From assembly GCA_030674155.1 (NCBI GenBank), contig CM060328.1, positions 35,153,564 to 35,217,563 of the forward strand: a stretch of DNA of 64,000 bases, in the 5' to 3' direction. Positions 1 through 12,300 of this stretch are shown piece after piece. This DNA comes from Stramonita haemastoma (lineage: Eukaryota; Mollusca; Gastropoda; Neogastropoda; Muricidae). Below the pieces are notes generated by a model. That model was not told the DNA's origin. It made no database searches and worked only from the letters and a program-made list of their open reading frames with translations. The first letter of the stretch is position 1; the number at the start of each line of letters is the position of its first letter. Position numbers and translations under genes: made by a program.

Positions 1-125
1 GACCTGGGTCCATGAAGTCCTGGGTTTGAATCTCGGTGACGTCTCACCAGTTCAGGGTGGGAAAATTTTTACCATCTCCCAGGTCAACTTCAAGCCCAGA
101 CCTACCAGTGCCTTAACTCAATTCG
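1..125 (+). repeat. SINE-D family fragment
   Basis: This stretch shares its order of motifs with 46046-46240: a 'ccatgaagt' block, a 'gtggg.aatttttac.atctcccaggtcaacttcaag' type block (with mismatches), and 'cagacctaccagtgcctt'. It is cut by the window edge, so the tRNA-like head is missing. Other copies are at 1230-1440 (-), 8155-8400, 13955-14150, 46815-47000 (-) and 63595-63725 (-). Recognition rests on cross-matching within the window only. Confidence 0.6.
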
Positions 126-156
126 CGTACGAGTACGTATGCACATACGCGCGTGC

Positions 157-228
157 GCGTGTGCGTGCGTGCGTGCGTGTGTTGTATGTATGTATTGTGT
201 GTGTGTGTTGTGTGTGTGTGTGTGTTGT

Positions 229-278
<50 letters not shown>
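157..278. repeat. (GT)n microsatellite
   Basis: Long GT tract with CGTG interruptions at its 5' end. It opens spurious reading frames on both strands. Confidence 0.95.
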
Positions 279-279
<1 letters not shown>

Positions 280-489
280 CTCTCAGCGACCTCATTTAGA
301 TCTATCAGCTTGGCTACTAAAGCAGCACGGATTTGTTTTGAAATTCAAATTAAGCAGAAAAACAAAGTGATGGCCAACCTTCTTTAAACAAGGTGCTGCC
401 TTGCTGTGATGGGCTGAATGTAAGACACTGACAACAGGAGTCTGGATAATAATTGTCAGTTATTAACGTCTCTTTACAACCTGGGATAT

Positions 490-590
490 CAAATGGATAA
501 ATCCTTCTGTGCCCATAAAGGGGAGGGAGGGGCGGGGAGGGAGATGTCAGTATAGATAGCATCACCACTTTCTGTAGTCTATCTGCAAGA
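490..590 (+). repeat. Dispersed repeat family E, fragment
   Basis: Contains the 'ggggag...tgtcagtatagatagcatc.ccactttctgt' block that recurs at 34795-34835 and, on the opposite strand, at 42740-42830, 13640-13700 and 63270-63340. Only the proximal part of the family is present here. Confidence 0.45.
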
Positions 591-627
591 ATGTAGGCCT
601 ATGTATATATGTATGTATATATAGAAA

Positions 628-815
628 ATCCAGATGGTCCATAGCTTCAAATATCTGGGAGCCATAGTATCAGATGAAGGATCAAAATATGAAATTCTCT
701 CCAAGATAGCCCAGACCACAGCTGCAATGACCAAACTGAAAAGTCCTCTGGAATGATAAGAACATCGCCTTCAGCTCCAAGATCTGCTCATCTTTTTGGA
801 TGTATGCTGGTTATT
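628..815 (+). mobile_element. LINE reverse-transcriptase C-terminal fragment (RTE-like)
   Basis: In one frame this reads VHSFKYLGAIVSDEGSKYEI, followed by a segment ending QTTAAMTKLK, and then breaks. The F-x-YLG-x-x-x-S-x-x-G block followed by 'I-A-Q-T' is the region after the reverse-transcriptase palm in many invertebrate RTE/L1-like elements. No catalytic residues are in this fragment and stops follow at once, so it is a dead relic. The assignment rests on motif memory; a profile search of this translation would decide the clade. Confidence 0.6.
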
Positions 816-828
816 TTAATGTTTTGAA

Positions 829-1163
829 GGGGACGGATAGCCTAGTGGTCAGAACATTGCGCTGGCAATTTGAAGACCCGGGTTCGAATCTGGTCGAGGA
901 GATTTTTCTCCTGGAGTTAACATGAGTGCTGACTCCACTCTCCCCACAAGTCCTTCGGATGAGACTTTAAACCGAGGCCCCGTGTGCGAACGCACGCAGA
1001 ACATCTTGCGCACACGTTAAATCCTGTTCCGCTTTTCGTAAGAGTAGGCCATCGTGTGCCGGTGGGAACAGATGACATTTACAAAACTGCATACACACGG
1101 GGACTGGATGTAAAAAAGCACAAGAGTGCTTATCCCATTATCCTCGATATAAAAGAATAAATC
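829..1163 (+). mobile_element. SINE-A, full-length copy
   Basis: The copy begins with a tRNA-like head: A-box-like 'tagcctagtggtcag' and B-box 'gggttcgaatc', as in RNA polymerase III promoters. A family-specific body follows ('gtcctt.ggatgagact', 'cgtgtgcgaacgcacgcaga', 'gtgccggtgggaacagatga') and the copy ends in A-rich 'ataaaagaataaat'. It is the best reference copy in the window. Another near-complete copy is at 31206-31548, and truncated ones are at 27928, 38384, 41640, 55268 and 58506, with minus-strand copies elsewhere. A short 'aatgttt' occurs on both flanks and may be a target-site duplication. Confidence 0.85.
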
Positions 1164-1229
1164 AAATGTTTCCATAACCCACTGAAGACTGACATGAATT
1201 ATGGGATCTTTAATGTGTATGTTTGATCT

Positions 1230-1440
1230 TCTGCACGTGTATATACATGAAGGGAAATTAATGCACTGGCAGGACTGCACTAGTTGAAGAACTGAACTGA
1301 AGAACAACTAGTTGACCCGGGAGATATAAAAAATCCCCACCCTTAATTCACCAGATGCCGCCAAGATTCAAACGCACGACTTCAGGAGCCCATAGGGATT
1401 GAAGTCGAATGCTCTTAACTACTCAGCTATGGTTCCAGTT
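1230..1440 (-). mobile_element. SINE-D copy, reverse orientation
   Basis: On the minus strand it reads the family D order: tRNA-like head ('agctgagtagttaaga'), a 'cttgaagtcgtg' type block, then 'gggtggggatttttt' and 'cagtgcattaatt'. It closely parallels 46046-46240. Confidence 0.65.
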
Positions 1441-1884
1441 GGATTTGCAGATAATGTCCTCTGTGTGTGTTGGATCAGAACAGGCACCCTGTGGCTGCCC
1501 ACAAAGTGACCCGGCAATAGTGCAGGGCCAGGTTTAACAGGTAGCCTCACAGTGGCCAAACACCCAGTACCAGCCTGTATCTGTGAGAAGGGCTGGCTGG
1601 TTCTGACAGCCAGCCAGACACATGGAGCCAGAGAGTAGAGTGTAGAGTGTGTTGGACTTGGACTTGGTTTTGGTCATGCAGGGTTGGGGGGTTATGTACC
1701 CCCCCCCCCCCCCCCCCCCAGTGCTCAACTTCTTCATTCAGACTTATTGGTGTGCAGAATATGCATGCTGGGTGTGTTGGTGTTATCCATGCTGTCCAGC
1801 TACTGGTCATTGACTTCTACACAAGAGATGGATTTTTTTGTGGTTATGATTTTGCTCTCCCCCCCTGCCCCCCCCCCCCCTCGT

Positions 1885-2275
1885 TCCTTGGCTAGACTTC
1901 CGAGGTTCACCAACGGTGAGATTTTTGCATATTCAACCATTCCCCCCACCAGTTTAGAAAGCCACACTGACTTCAGGGATGCTGTCTAAACATGACACCT
2001 GTGTACTTCAGATTTTGAAATTTTGTCATCCATTTCAACTGGCACAAAATGGTCTACATTTCTGAAAGGAAAAATGGGTTTTTAACCTGTGCACAAGATG
2101 TACTGGTGCATTTGCACACTAGGCCTTGGCTTATAGACTCATCCAAAGAACTTTGACGTTCGGTTCGTCCGTCAAACTAGAAAGAAAGCGATAGGGTGGA
2201 ATTGAACCCAGAACCTCATGGTTTACTTGTTAGGCAGGTGAATGTCTTAACCATCCTGCCACCTTTCTTCTTGAT
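1885..2275 (-). mobile_element. SINE-A-related copy, reverse orientation
   Basis: On the minus strand it starts with a head whose plus-strand complement is 'aaccatcctgccacctt', continues through 'gatgagtctataagcc', and ends in the 3' block 'gttcaccaacggtgagattttt' (plus-strand sense). The same arrangement recurs at 39530-39935 and 54850-55257, so the 3' extension belongs to this subfamily. Confidence 0.6.
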
Positions 2276-2350
2276 GAGTTCTTAACATGTGCACAAAATG
2301 TTAACTTAAACATAACCACATTAATTTTTCTACTACCCTGTAAGTGTGGG

Positions 2351-2352
<2 letters not shown>

Positions 2353-2419
<67 letters not shown>

Positions 2420-2484
2420 ACACACACACACACACAAACCACACACAACACACAACACAGACACAGACACAACACACACACACA

Positions 2485-2552
<68 letters not shown>
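2353..2552. repeat. (AC)n microsatellite, about 200 bp
   Basis: Nearly pure AC with a few phase slips in the middle. It explains all the long His/Thr or Cys/Val frames here. Confidence 0.97.
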
Positions 2553-2639
2553 GCACATGTATGCATGGGCATATACAAATTCATAAACCACTGTGTCAAA
2601 CACTCAAGACAGCAACTCATTGTTATCTGTCATACGAGT

Positions 2640-3080
2640 GAAAATGCATTGCGCCGACCCAGCGCGTCTGACTTCAAAGTGTTTTTACATCACAGTGGTG
2701 ATTCTTCTAGACTGGCTGCTGTCACTGAGCTGCAGAGTCCAGTCTGCCCTCGAAGACATCTTCCTCTGCCTTCACAGCCTGTTGGGAAACAGGTTCTCCT
2801 CTTCCACATGTTCCACCATTGGGTTGTCCTCTTGGTATTTGGCCCAAACCTGGGAGCTGGTTTGTGGGCATCACAGCATCTCCACACACTAGTGGGCCTG
2901 CATGCTGCACATTAAGGGGGGCAAGTTCTGTAACCCACCAAACGCTGACATGATTTATGGGATCTTTAACATGCATCATTATTTGAACTGCTGCATGTGT
3001 GTATGCATAAAAGAAAAAAAAAAGAAAGAATCATCTAAAAATTCTCACATGAAGCGTTTGTTTAGACAATTCATCATATA
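2640..3080. other. No gene recognised
   Basis: Mixed-composition DNA with short frames on both strands but no protein family I recognise. The 2900-2990 part ('acatgatttatgggatctttaacatgcat') resembles the 3' portion of SINE-D copies. Confidence 0.4.
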
Positions 3081-3084
3081 TTTA

Positions 3085-3330
3085 TTTCTCTATAATTTAG
3101 ACCATCGAATAAGCAGTCATGTGCTTTTTTTTTTTTTTAACATCCAGTTCCACTGTGCATGCAGTTTTGTAAATTCTGTCATCCATTCCCACTGGCACAC
3201 AATGGCCTACTCTTCCCCAAAAAGAGAACAGGTTTTAACATATGGGCAAGATGTCCTGTGTGCCTTTGTACATGGGACCTTGGTTTATAGAGTCATCTGA
3301 GGGACTTTCGGGAGTGGAGTTGGCTTTGAT
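3085..3330 (-). mobile_element. SINE-A fragment, reverse orientation
   Basis: Plus-strand blocks 'tcatccattcccactggcacacaatggcctactctt', 'acaagatgtcctg' and 'gggaccttggtttatagagtcat' (approximate) match the complement of the SINE-A body. The tRNA head is not intact. Confidence 0.6.
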
Positions 3331-3489
3331 GTTAACCCCAGAAAGAAAATCTTTTTGAAAGTCATCTCGTGGTTGTTCAATCCAATAGACAGCTGTTTAC
3401 TTCTCATATTCTGCAGAAAAGGACTTTTTTAGTTTTAAAAAAAAGTCTTGTAATTTCCAGCAGCATCATCTTAATTCAGACTGGACTCA

Positions 3490-3775
3490 ATTAAGGAAGG
3501 AAGGTGGCAGGATAGTTAAGACGTTCGCCTGCCAACAAGTAAACCGTGAGGATCTGGGTTCGTACCCAGCCTCGCCCTTTCTTCCCAGTTTGATGAAAAA
3601 ATCGAACTGAATGTCAAAGTCATGTGGATGAGACTATAAACCGTGTCCCCGTGTGCGAACGCACGCAGAACATCTTGCACACACGTTAAAACCCTGTTCC
3701 GCCTTTCAGAAGACCAGGCCATCGTGTGCCGGCAGGAGCGGATGACAAAATTGAAAAAAACAACAAAAAAAACCC
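3490..3775 (+). mobile_element. SINE-A variant with a different head
   Basis: Starts with 'ggtggcaggatagttaaga' and a B-box-like 'gggttcgtaccc', then joins the standard body ('cgtgtgcgaacgcacgcaga', 'ccatcgtgtgccggcaggag'). The body matches SINE-A but the head differs, so heads and bodies have recombined. Confidence 0.7.
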
Positions 3776-4075
3776 AGCATGCACACAGGTGTCGTGTTTA
3801 GACACCAACCCTGAGGAAAAATCGGGGAGTTGGAGTCCCAGGGCGGCCCGGGGCTGTATATCACTATATGGCAACGTTCTGGTGGCTCCTGCGATGGTAC
3901 TGGAACCATTCGTATCGGTCATTGCCTTTCCATGGATCATTCCAGTGGCGTGGAGAGGGGGGGGGGGGGGGGTCTGCTGCATGGGTAACAGTTTGCCCTC
4001 CATACTTACTTACCCAGGCTTAGCGCCCTAAAGACTAGAGCGTAACTCCATAGTCTTCCGAGACTGATGGGTGCC
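3776..4075 (-). repeat. Dispersed repeat adjoining SINE-A
   Basis: Contains a 3' extension block ('cagcatgcacacaggtgtcgtg') and a distal block beginning 'ggcttagcgccctaaagac'. A G-run at 3956-3972 interrupts it. No coding potential recognised. Confidence 0.4.
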
Positions 4076-4242
4076 TTACTACTACATCTTAATTAATGAG
4101 TTTTTCAAACCAGCTGAACAAATGAGAGTGCATTAAGATTACAAGCTGTTGAACTGTTTATTCATAAACTAGAAATAATACTAACATGAAAATTCTGCTC
4201 AGAATTTCAAACACAAACTCGTTCATTCCATGGGGTACATTA

Positions 4243-4313
4243 TCTATCTATCATATGTATCTATGTATCTATATAGTATCTATGTATCTATGTATCTATG
4301 TATCTATCTATCC
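4243..4313. repeat. (TATC)n / (TATG)n microsatellite
   Basis: Tetranucleotide tract with TATC and TATG variants, immediately beside the LINE 3' remnant. Confidence 0.9.
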
Positions 4314-4520
4314 TTATCTGACGACCGTGGGGGACACCCCTGAAGACTTGACAACCAGTCCCCTCCATTCCTCTCTCTGTTCTGCCTTTCTCAGGGTTTT
4401 GTTGAGTTCTAGGCCTGTCCATTCGCTCATGTTGTCCTCCAATCTCTTCCTTGGTCTGCCTCTTTTTCTTCCTCATTGGACAGTGCCTTGCAGTATTGTT
4501 TTTGCAAGTCCTTTTGATCT
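4314..4520 (-). mobile_element. LINE 3' end, C-terminal coding remnant (RTE-like)
   Basis: On the minus strand one frame reads RKRGRPRKRLEDNMSEWTGL and then, after a frame change, 'WRGLVVKSSGVP'. The basic GRPRKRWxDN block followed by an E-W-T-G-L helix is a common C-terminal tail of invertebrate RTE-type LINE proteins. It stops at the tetranucleotide tract, consistent with the element's 3' end. It is about 330 bp upstream of the DUT start codon and inactive. Confidence 0.65.
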
Positions 4521-4846
4521 TGTTTAGATTAAACCGCACAAGTTCGTGCATGTAGTCCAACAAACGCTTTGGTAGAAATCGTGCGGTTAGCCGTAGGCTT
4601 ATTAAGTAAAGCGAAAGTACGGGAGCAGACAGTTGCCAGTACCACATCTTTCACTTTGTATAGATCGATTACCGAGAATTCAGACATAAATAGAAAACGA
4701 ATTCTTGGGGTATAAGTGTTAATGATTTTGGACAATAATAGAGGACTGCCGCAAACTTAATCTTATCCAATGCCTACACAACTTTGACTTTTGGGGTTTC
4801 ACATCAGCTTAAGGCCTAGGCTAATTTCCGGGTTTCATAGTCAACG
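4521..4846 (+). promoter_or_regulatory. Presumed DUT promoter / 5' UTR
   Basis: This is the repeat-free interval between the LINE remnant and the first DUT ATG. I see no TATA box at a convincing position. The role is inferred from location only. Confidence 0.35.
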
Positions 4847-5040
4847 ATGTGTCTGCTCTTCCGTTCTGGCCGATTTTCCCGCGGAATTAGGAGAGGACTA
4901 GTTGGGCTGGGTTGTATTATATCCCGCACATTTTCCAAGATGCCTACCGAACTTATTACTCTGAAATTTGCCAAGTTGACTGGAGAAGCCATCACACCTA
5001 CGAGGGGGTCCGAACAAGCGGCAGGATATGACTTGTACAG
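4847..5040 (+). CDS. DUT exon 1: presequence and motif 1
   Basis: Encodes the basic extension (many Arg, no acidic residue, with ISRTFSK just before Met32), then [10 protein letters not shown] and the start of motif 1 (AAGYDLY). It ends two bases into a codon at donor gtaact. ATG 4847 is chosen as the longest start because the extension has targeting-peptide character; ATG 4940 starts the conserved core. Confidence 0.92.
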
Positions 5041-6271
5041 GTAACTGCGTTTTCCTGATGTTTGTGTTGGGGGTTCTTGCGATGTACTGGCCGGTTTGAA
5101 CAGAAAGTTAACACCTCAATTAGTGAATAGGCCTATAGATACATGAGGTAACTTTGTTCTCTCCTAAAAATAAGTAAAATATATAAGCCTAATGTGTAAC
5201 AATCTAGCGATATTACGACACGTGAGTCTGTATGCAGCACCCCTTGCAGACTAGCTGACACGACAGCCTATCATATCAAGCGCTGCTAGGTCCAGGCCTA
5301 TGACGGTAACCCCCCCCCCCCCCCCCTCTCTCCTCTCTCTCTCTCCCCCCCCCCCCCCCCCAAAAAAAAAGAAATATACATATTATATAAAAAAACCCGG
5401 ATAATTCCGTTCTGACAATCAACCGTAGCCCAGGCCCAAAACTTTATTCATTTTATTGATAGAACATAGAAGTTTAAACTTTTATTCTTTTAAAGCAAAT
5501 TTGAAATGTTGAAGCCTCCACACTGAAGTGTGCATGTGCATGTAATTTAAAAAAAAATCTTTTATATCTAGGATAATGGAATAAGCACTCGTGCTCATCC
5601 CGTCCCTGTGTATGCAATTTTTAAAATATTGTCATCTGTTCCCACCAGCACACAATGGCCTACTTTTATGAAAAGCGGAACAGGATTTAACTGTGCAACT
5701 GCAAGATGTTCTGCATGCGTTGGCCTTGGTTTACAGTCTCATCCGAAAGAGATGTTTTCAGATCTCATCATTTTCAGTCATGAAAAACTCCAGTGTAACA
5801 ACTAACATTAACAACTGCACTCTCCTTTCAAGGATAATGAAAGATTTATGATGTCAGTATGGTAGTCTTTAATGGTAAGGTAACTGAAGAGTCAGACACT
5901 TGGACTTCTTGACTGGGTATGTACAGTTCATGGTCTCATTGTGATTCCCTGGTGAGAATCTAGTCAAGAGTGAAGCCCATGTGTTGGATGACCCCAGGGT
6001 GTGCTGTTGAACATGAAGCTCTCCTGCTCAGTACTGCTGAATACACTGCATCATTCATCAATATGTACAATCATTGGGTCAGCCACATTGCTGAAAAGTG
6101 AAATTGTATTTTTAAATTCCCTTTGCCACGAAGTGCACTGTGGACAGAGCTTGTACATTGGTGGTAATATTTGTTTAGTGTTGCACTGTTAGTGTTTACA
6201 AACAATTGAAACATATATATATACTGGTACAGCAGCAGCAGGATCCACATTTTTTCCCAAAGCCTAGATTA

Positions 6272-6302
<31 letters not shown>

Positions 6303-9300
6303 TGTACTGCACTGCACATTTTCTTGATGATATTGCTCTTATTTTACTTTTATTCTCTGGCCACGTAATATGCTGTGTATTGTATGTGCATGCATTTTTC
6401 CTTATTTTTTGTGCTAGTCTAATTTTTCACGTTCATATGTAACCTATTTAAATTGATTTAATTGTACAGTGCGGTGAGCCCATGTTTTGGGGGAATTTGC
6501 GCAATATAAGCCTCCATTTTTATTATTATTATTATTATTATGTTTGAACTCTACATTTTATCAGAGACCTTCCTGGGGGCTACTTCAGAGTTTAGTCCTA
6601 GTGTCTTCTTTTGGCCGCATGCTTCATTAGAATAGACTTGAGCCTTCAGAGTTCCTGTAATATTTGATTATTGGTCAGGCACCGGGAGATCCACTGGTAC
6701 ATTATATCCAGTCACACCACTCAAGATTCTGAAGCCAGGGAAGGCTTACTTAGGCAGAGCCCTTCACGCTTCGTCCCAGACTTTATCATTATAGGCTTTC
6801 TTGGCATGTCTACCTACACTCACATGACACTGTCATTAGTCAATTTAGTGTCTGTGTGATGTTTGTGTCTATGTGCGATGTTTGTGTCTATGTCAGTATG
6901 TGCGATGTTTGTGTCTATATGCGATGTTTGTGACTAAATGTGATGTTTGTCCTTGATCTTCTGGGCTGTGTAAGGTACCTGGTCTTCTGTAAAACAATGT
7001 TGTCTAAATCTTGCCTGCTCTGGAGTGAGGATGTTTTGTTGTTCTTCTCCAGGTACCACACTACTAAGGGGGTGGGGTGTTTTTATTTTAGTGTTGCTCT
7101 ATAATATGGTTCCACGGACCAAACAAAACAAGTGGAAACATTTTTTCTTTTTAGGAAAAATGACAATTTTTTTTTTTACCAATCTTAGATTTAAAGCAAA
7201 TGCTTTCTTGGTGTCAAGTTGTGGATCGTAGTAATAGTATTTTTTAAAAGTTATAAGAAAATGTGTATGTTTTGACACACTTTCAGAGTGCGAGTTTGTG
7301 ATAATGCTTAGACTTACAACTTAGTAAATTTTAATCAACTTTATGCAGTCAAAAAAGTTCATTTTTGTCATTCAAAACTCATGGTAAAATATCTCCGTAG
7401 ATACCTAGTAAATCTGTGCTTTGTTCATATTGTCAAAATGGAAAATACGAACGATCCAAAGTAGCTCTCAGTTTACAGGCAGTATCCACACAATGACAAC
7501 AGAAATAGAATGATGACATTCCCGAAATCAGAGTGCAGCCACCTTATAGGTGGGTAGAAACGGTAGCGTATGCCAAATTGGATCTTTGGTGAATTTTGGA
7601 GCTCTAGCTCAGGAACAACAACAACAAAATTAAAGACTAGTTGAAGTTGAAGACCGTGGCTTATACTTGTAGTTGTATAAATCATTAAATGTATTGTTGT
7701 AATGTACTGTGTAGTTTTATGCAAGTGAATACATGACAGCCATTTTTCTTATCCCTGAAAGATTGCCAGAATTAGAATATGAAACATTGAAGGGAAAAAG
7801 TGACTTGAATGTTCAAGTTTTTTTTTTTTCTCTTTTTAAACATTTTTAAAGATATTTTACTGGCTTTCTTGTATATTTCTTCATCAGTGTGTGTACATGT
7901 ATACATGTTCTTTAGCATTGCTCACCCCGACTCACTGCGACTATCTGTGCACTGTAACTTTGCAGTGCCTATGACTACAAGGTGCCAGCACGGGGCAAGT
8001 TGGTTGCCAAGACAGACCTACAGATTGCTCTGCCTGAAGGCTGCTATGGACGAGTGGGTAGGTGCTAAATGAGTACTCTGCTGTTGTGTGATATCATATG
8101 CGACCTGTATTGCTGGTTTCTGCTCTGTGTAGTGACAATTTTTACTTCATTTAATGGTGAGTGCTATTGCCAAGTGGTTTAGACCATTTGTCTTCAGTCT
8201 TGTGGGTCTGTGTCTTCTCTGAAGTCATGGGCTTGAATGTCTTCAGTGTATGGTTAATTCACATCAATCTCCCCGGGTCAACTTCAGGTGCAGACTTGCC
8301 AGTGCGTAATACACATGCAGATCAAGTATGCATGTTCAATATACCATAATTCACGTCAGTATTACACATGCAGATCAAATATATATGCATGTTCAAGATG
8401 CCATGATTCACGTGAATGTTTTTTGAGTTAAACAGAAACATGAACATACCTAACATACATCCCCAAAGTCAAAATGCAGGTATGTTCATGCTGTCATGGT
8501 GGCCAAAAAGGGTTGCATAATGCAAAATCTTACTAATGGTGAACTTTGGAGGAACAACCCCCCCCCCCCAAAGAAAACATGATTTAAAATTGTGATTTAA
8601 CCCTAGTAGCGCTGAAATAACGGCAGCGGTACTAGGTGCTGCTGGCTGAATTAACAGCAGCCATTGTTGATTTGCAGTAGGGTGGGGTCAAACAACTCTC
8701 GATATCGATATGTAAAACTAACTAAGTGTGTAAAGTTGTAAATCACTGGAAAGCTTAGATAAAAAGCTTTTAAAAGAGTGAAATTTTATAGCAGCATGTA
8801 GTGTTTATGATAATGTAAAAAATAAATAAAGTTTAAAAACTGCGCGTGCACTACCAATCACTGTTGCGATGTCGGTGACCCAGATTGATTTTAACACGAT
8901 ATGCAATGTTGTTGCGGTGCAAAAATGTCATGATTCGATAAATACTGTCTCGACATAAGTTTTGAAAAAATAAAGAGCTTTCGTGGCTTTATCGGTCGTC
9001 AAATACTCGGAAAAGTCCAGCGAAATGATCGACGCGATCGCGATCGTCATGGCGGTGAACACTTATTTCGTGCGAACTGGCGGCGTTCTATGACGAAAAT
9101 ACGACAATCGCTTGATTTCGTGTGATGCAAAGTACTTGACAGCATATAGAAATGACTTAAAAACAGTTATTTCGAAGCCGTGTTGCGTTAAAATAAAGTA
9201 AAACAATGTATGACATCGAAATCGCCCGGTAGCTATGAAGTGCTTTGGACAAAACTTGGCACCGCTCGATTCAGTCCGATCGCGATCAATTTTTCCGAAG

Positions 9301-12300
9301 TTTTTCAAAAATATTTCACAATCCTTACCTTATCGTCTCTATTATTGTTTAATTCAACCAAATCCAGCCTCTAAAACTCCTCATCCACGTCAATATCGTC
9401 AAAAAACTCGAAAAATACTTCGAGTAATACGAGCGCAAACACTTTGCCGCCATTTTGTTTTCAGGCGATCGACGTTCGTCCAAAAAAAAAAAAAAATACA
9501 CCTCTAAACCAATCAGAATCCTCGTTGCTTGCGACTGCGGACGACCTTCACCCATTTCTGCGGCCCTACAATGGCCTTCACGTTCATTGGATGACCTTTG
9601 AAAGCGAAAGAAAGCCTTCAATTACGATCACCGACGTCATTCCGGAATATTCCGGGAGCCGCCAGAAATGCTGTACTACGTCATTCCGGAGTAATCCGGG
9701 AACAGCGCTACTAGGGTTAAGTAAAGAAAGTGTGGTGGTGCCAGTATGTAACTGAGAAATTAGGGTTGCCACGTATACATATTCAGATAATGATATCATA
9801 GTCATACACTATACAGATCAGTGTACCACTACCAGTTTGTATTATTGGTGTGGTTAGACAGACTCATATGAGACAGAAACTGGAGAAAGAAGTCATCTCT
9901 CCTCACTAATGCTCACTTCTCACTTAACTTGAGGAGTCGTAGGGTCACTACACTGAAGTTTTTCAGGCTGCAGTGTGTGGTGAGCAAGTTGAACCTGGCG
10001 GAGCCCATCCTTCACCAGGTTGCATCCTTGGTTTGGTTTGTGTGTACTTGAAAAGCACAGGGGAAAACATATACTTAATTTGATCTGTACGGCTGTAGGA
10101 CTCCCAGTATTGGTGGCTTTTTGTTTTATATTAGTCCGTTTTGTTTGCTTTGTCTTGTTTTGCTTTTTATATATTTATATTATTTAAAACTATTGTATTT
10201 GTTGTTTATAGTGACTTATATACTGACATAGGGTTTACTGTGCTTGCAGCTCCCAGATCGGGCTTGGCTGCCAAACATTTCATTGATGTTGGAGGTGAGT
10301 GAGATTTTTTGGGTTTTTTTTTCACTTTTTGGTGTGCTTTTTGTTGCTGTTAATAGTGTTTGGTTTAGTGAAGGCATCACATTTTGTTAAATTCCAAATC
10401 TTTTCGGTAGGAGTTTTGAAATGATTTGACTTAAAATCAAATTGAAGAAGGGGGAAGGATTTGCCCAGTGGTTAGAGCGGTGTACTCGTGATTTGACAAC
10501 CAGGGAACAAGGCACCATGGAGACGCCCGTTTTAGGGGATTTTTTTTATCCTGCTAATTAACATCAGTACTGACTCCACGTCCCTGAAAGTCCTTCAGAT
10601 GAGACTATAGACCAAGGACCTGTGTGCAAATACACAGAGAACTTGAACACACTTTAAAAAACATGTTCCACCTTTTGGAATAGTAGGCCATTTTGTGTCA
10701 ATGGGAACAGATGACAGGATAAAAAGCCATATACATGCCAGGTGTGTTTGTAAAGACACCATCCCAGGATAAAAAGCCATATACATGCCAGGTGTGTTTC
10801 TAAAAACAGCATCCCAGGATAAAAAGCCATATACATGCCAGGTGTGTTTCTAAAAACAGCATCCTAGAAGTCCGATTGCGGCTAGCTAAATGGTGGGTAA
10901 AAACGTTTGCATACATAAAATCTCATTATTGATGAATCTCACCATCTGTTTTGGGGGGAAATTATCTGGCATTGTAAGGGTTTTAAGGTTACAAATTGCA
11001 GTTACATTCTGCAGATTAAATGTAAAGGTAGTTCACTGTGCACAACATGACTTGTGAGCAGAAATTTGTCTGTGAACAGCTCAAGTTCCTTTGTTTTTGG
11101 TTAGCACTTAACCTCTTTTTTTAATATATAGTTTTTTACTTTCCTGTTTATGATCATGTTACCTATGTTGGTGCTTTACACTTCTGTTTTCGTTTTTATC
11201 CATGAATCATTTGTCAGATTCGATTGTAAAGGTCAGGTCATGTTCGATTGTAAAATGCAAGCTGTTTGTTGTTGCTGCTCATTTATGATGTCGTGATGTC
11301 AGGGGTGGGAATTGTCTGCGGAAACGCAAGTTTAAGAGTTTTTAAAATTGACGCCGCCGCTGTGGCCTAGTGGTTAGGGCGTTGTACTCGTAATCTAAAG
11401 GTTGCGGGTTCGATCCCAGCTATTCCGCTATGGCGTTGTGCCCTTGGAAAAGGCACTTTACGGCTATTTTCTCACCCCACCCAGGTGTAAAAGGGGTACC
11501 AACCTTGTGTTGGGGGTTAATCCTGCGATAGACTGGCGTCCTATCCAGGGGGGAGTCTATGACTCTCAGTCGCTTAACGCCACAGAAACCGGGATAAGCA
11601 CCGGCCTGATGAGCCTTATGGCTCGGGACAGACTTTAACTTTTTAACTTCCGTGGGGGGAAAAAATCTGTCTGCGGGAAAATAAATCGCGGGAGGGAGCA
11701 AAAATACTTGTGCACCAGTTGGGACTTACTGTTAATCTTATGTATTGAGATGTTTTTCTGTAATATTTTGTGTGTTGTGATGTTTTTCTGTATTATATTT
11801 TCAGTATTTTGACATTTTCTGTATTGTGATATTTTCGACAGCGGGAGTGATAGACCAGGACTACAGAGGCAATGTGGGAGTGGTCCTCTTCAATTTCGGG
11901 GATGCCGACTTTGAAGGTAAGGAAGGCAGGCCTCATTGTGCGTAGTCGCATTCTTACGACTTTCAGAACTTCCCACCAAGATTTACTTTACCATTCTAGA
12001 GACTGTGTCAAACTGAGAAAAGTGCATTTATTTATTTTTTTCCAGTTTATATTTCTTCTGGGGGGGATATTTCATTCATTTATTCTTTTATAGTGAGGAC
12101 TATGGAATAAGCACTTGTGCTTTTTTACATCCAGTCCCTGTGTGTATGCAGTTTTGTAAATCTTGTCCTCTGTTCCCACCGGCACAGGGTGGCCTAGTCT
12201 AGTGGTTAGAGTGGTGTGCTTGTGATTTGATGGCCTGGGATCAAGCCAACACCAAGACCTGATCAGTGAGATGGATGACAAACATACCCAGCATGCATCC

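Larger units (their letters stand above)
5041..7965 (+). other. DUT intron 1
   Basis: Contains a C-run/CT tract at 5311-5362, a minus-strand SINE-A fragment (5568-5760), a GT tract (6271-6302), a SINE/LINE 3' tail ending in (ATT)n at about 6430-6541, a short tandem array (6858-6950), and a repeat block at 7530-7620 shared with SINE 3' extensions. The rest is A+T-rich with no recognised gene. It ends in ctttgcag. Confidence 0.8.

Noticed and set aside
829..900. Possible genuine tRNA gene
   Set aside because: A- and B-box-like sequences are present but the cloverleaf is not completed and the same head recurs with a SINE body.
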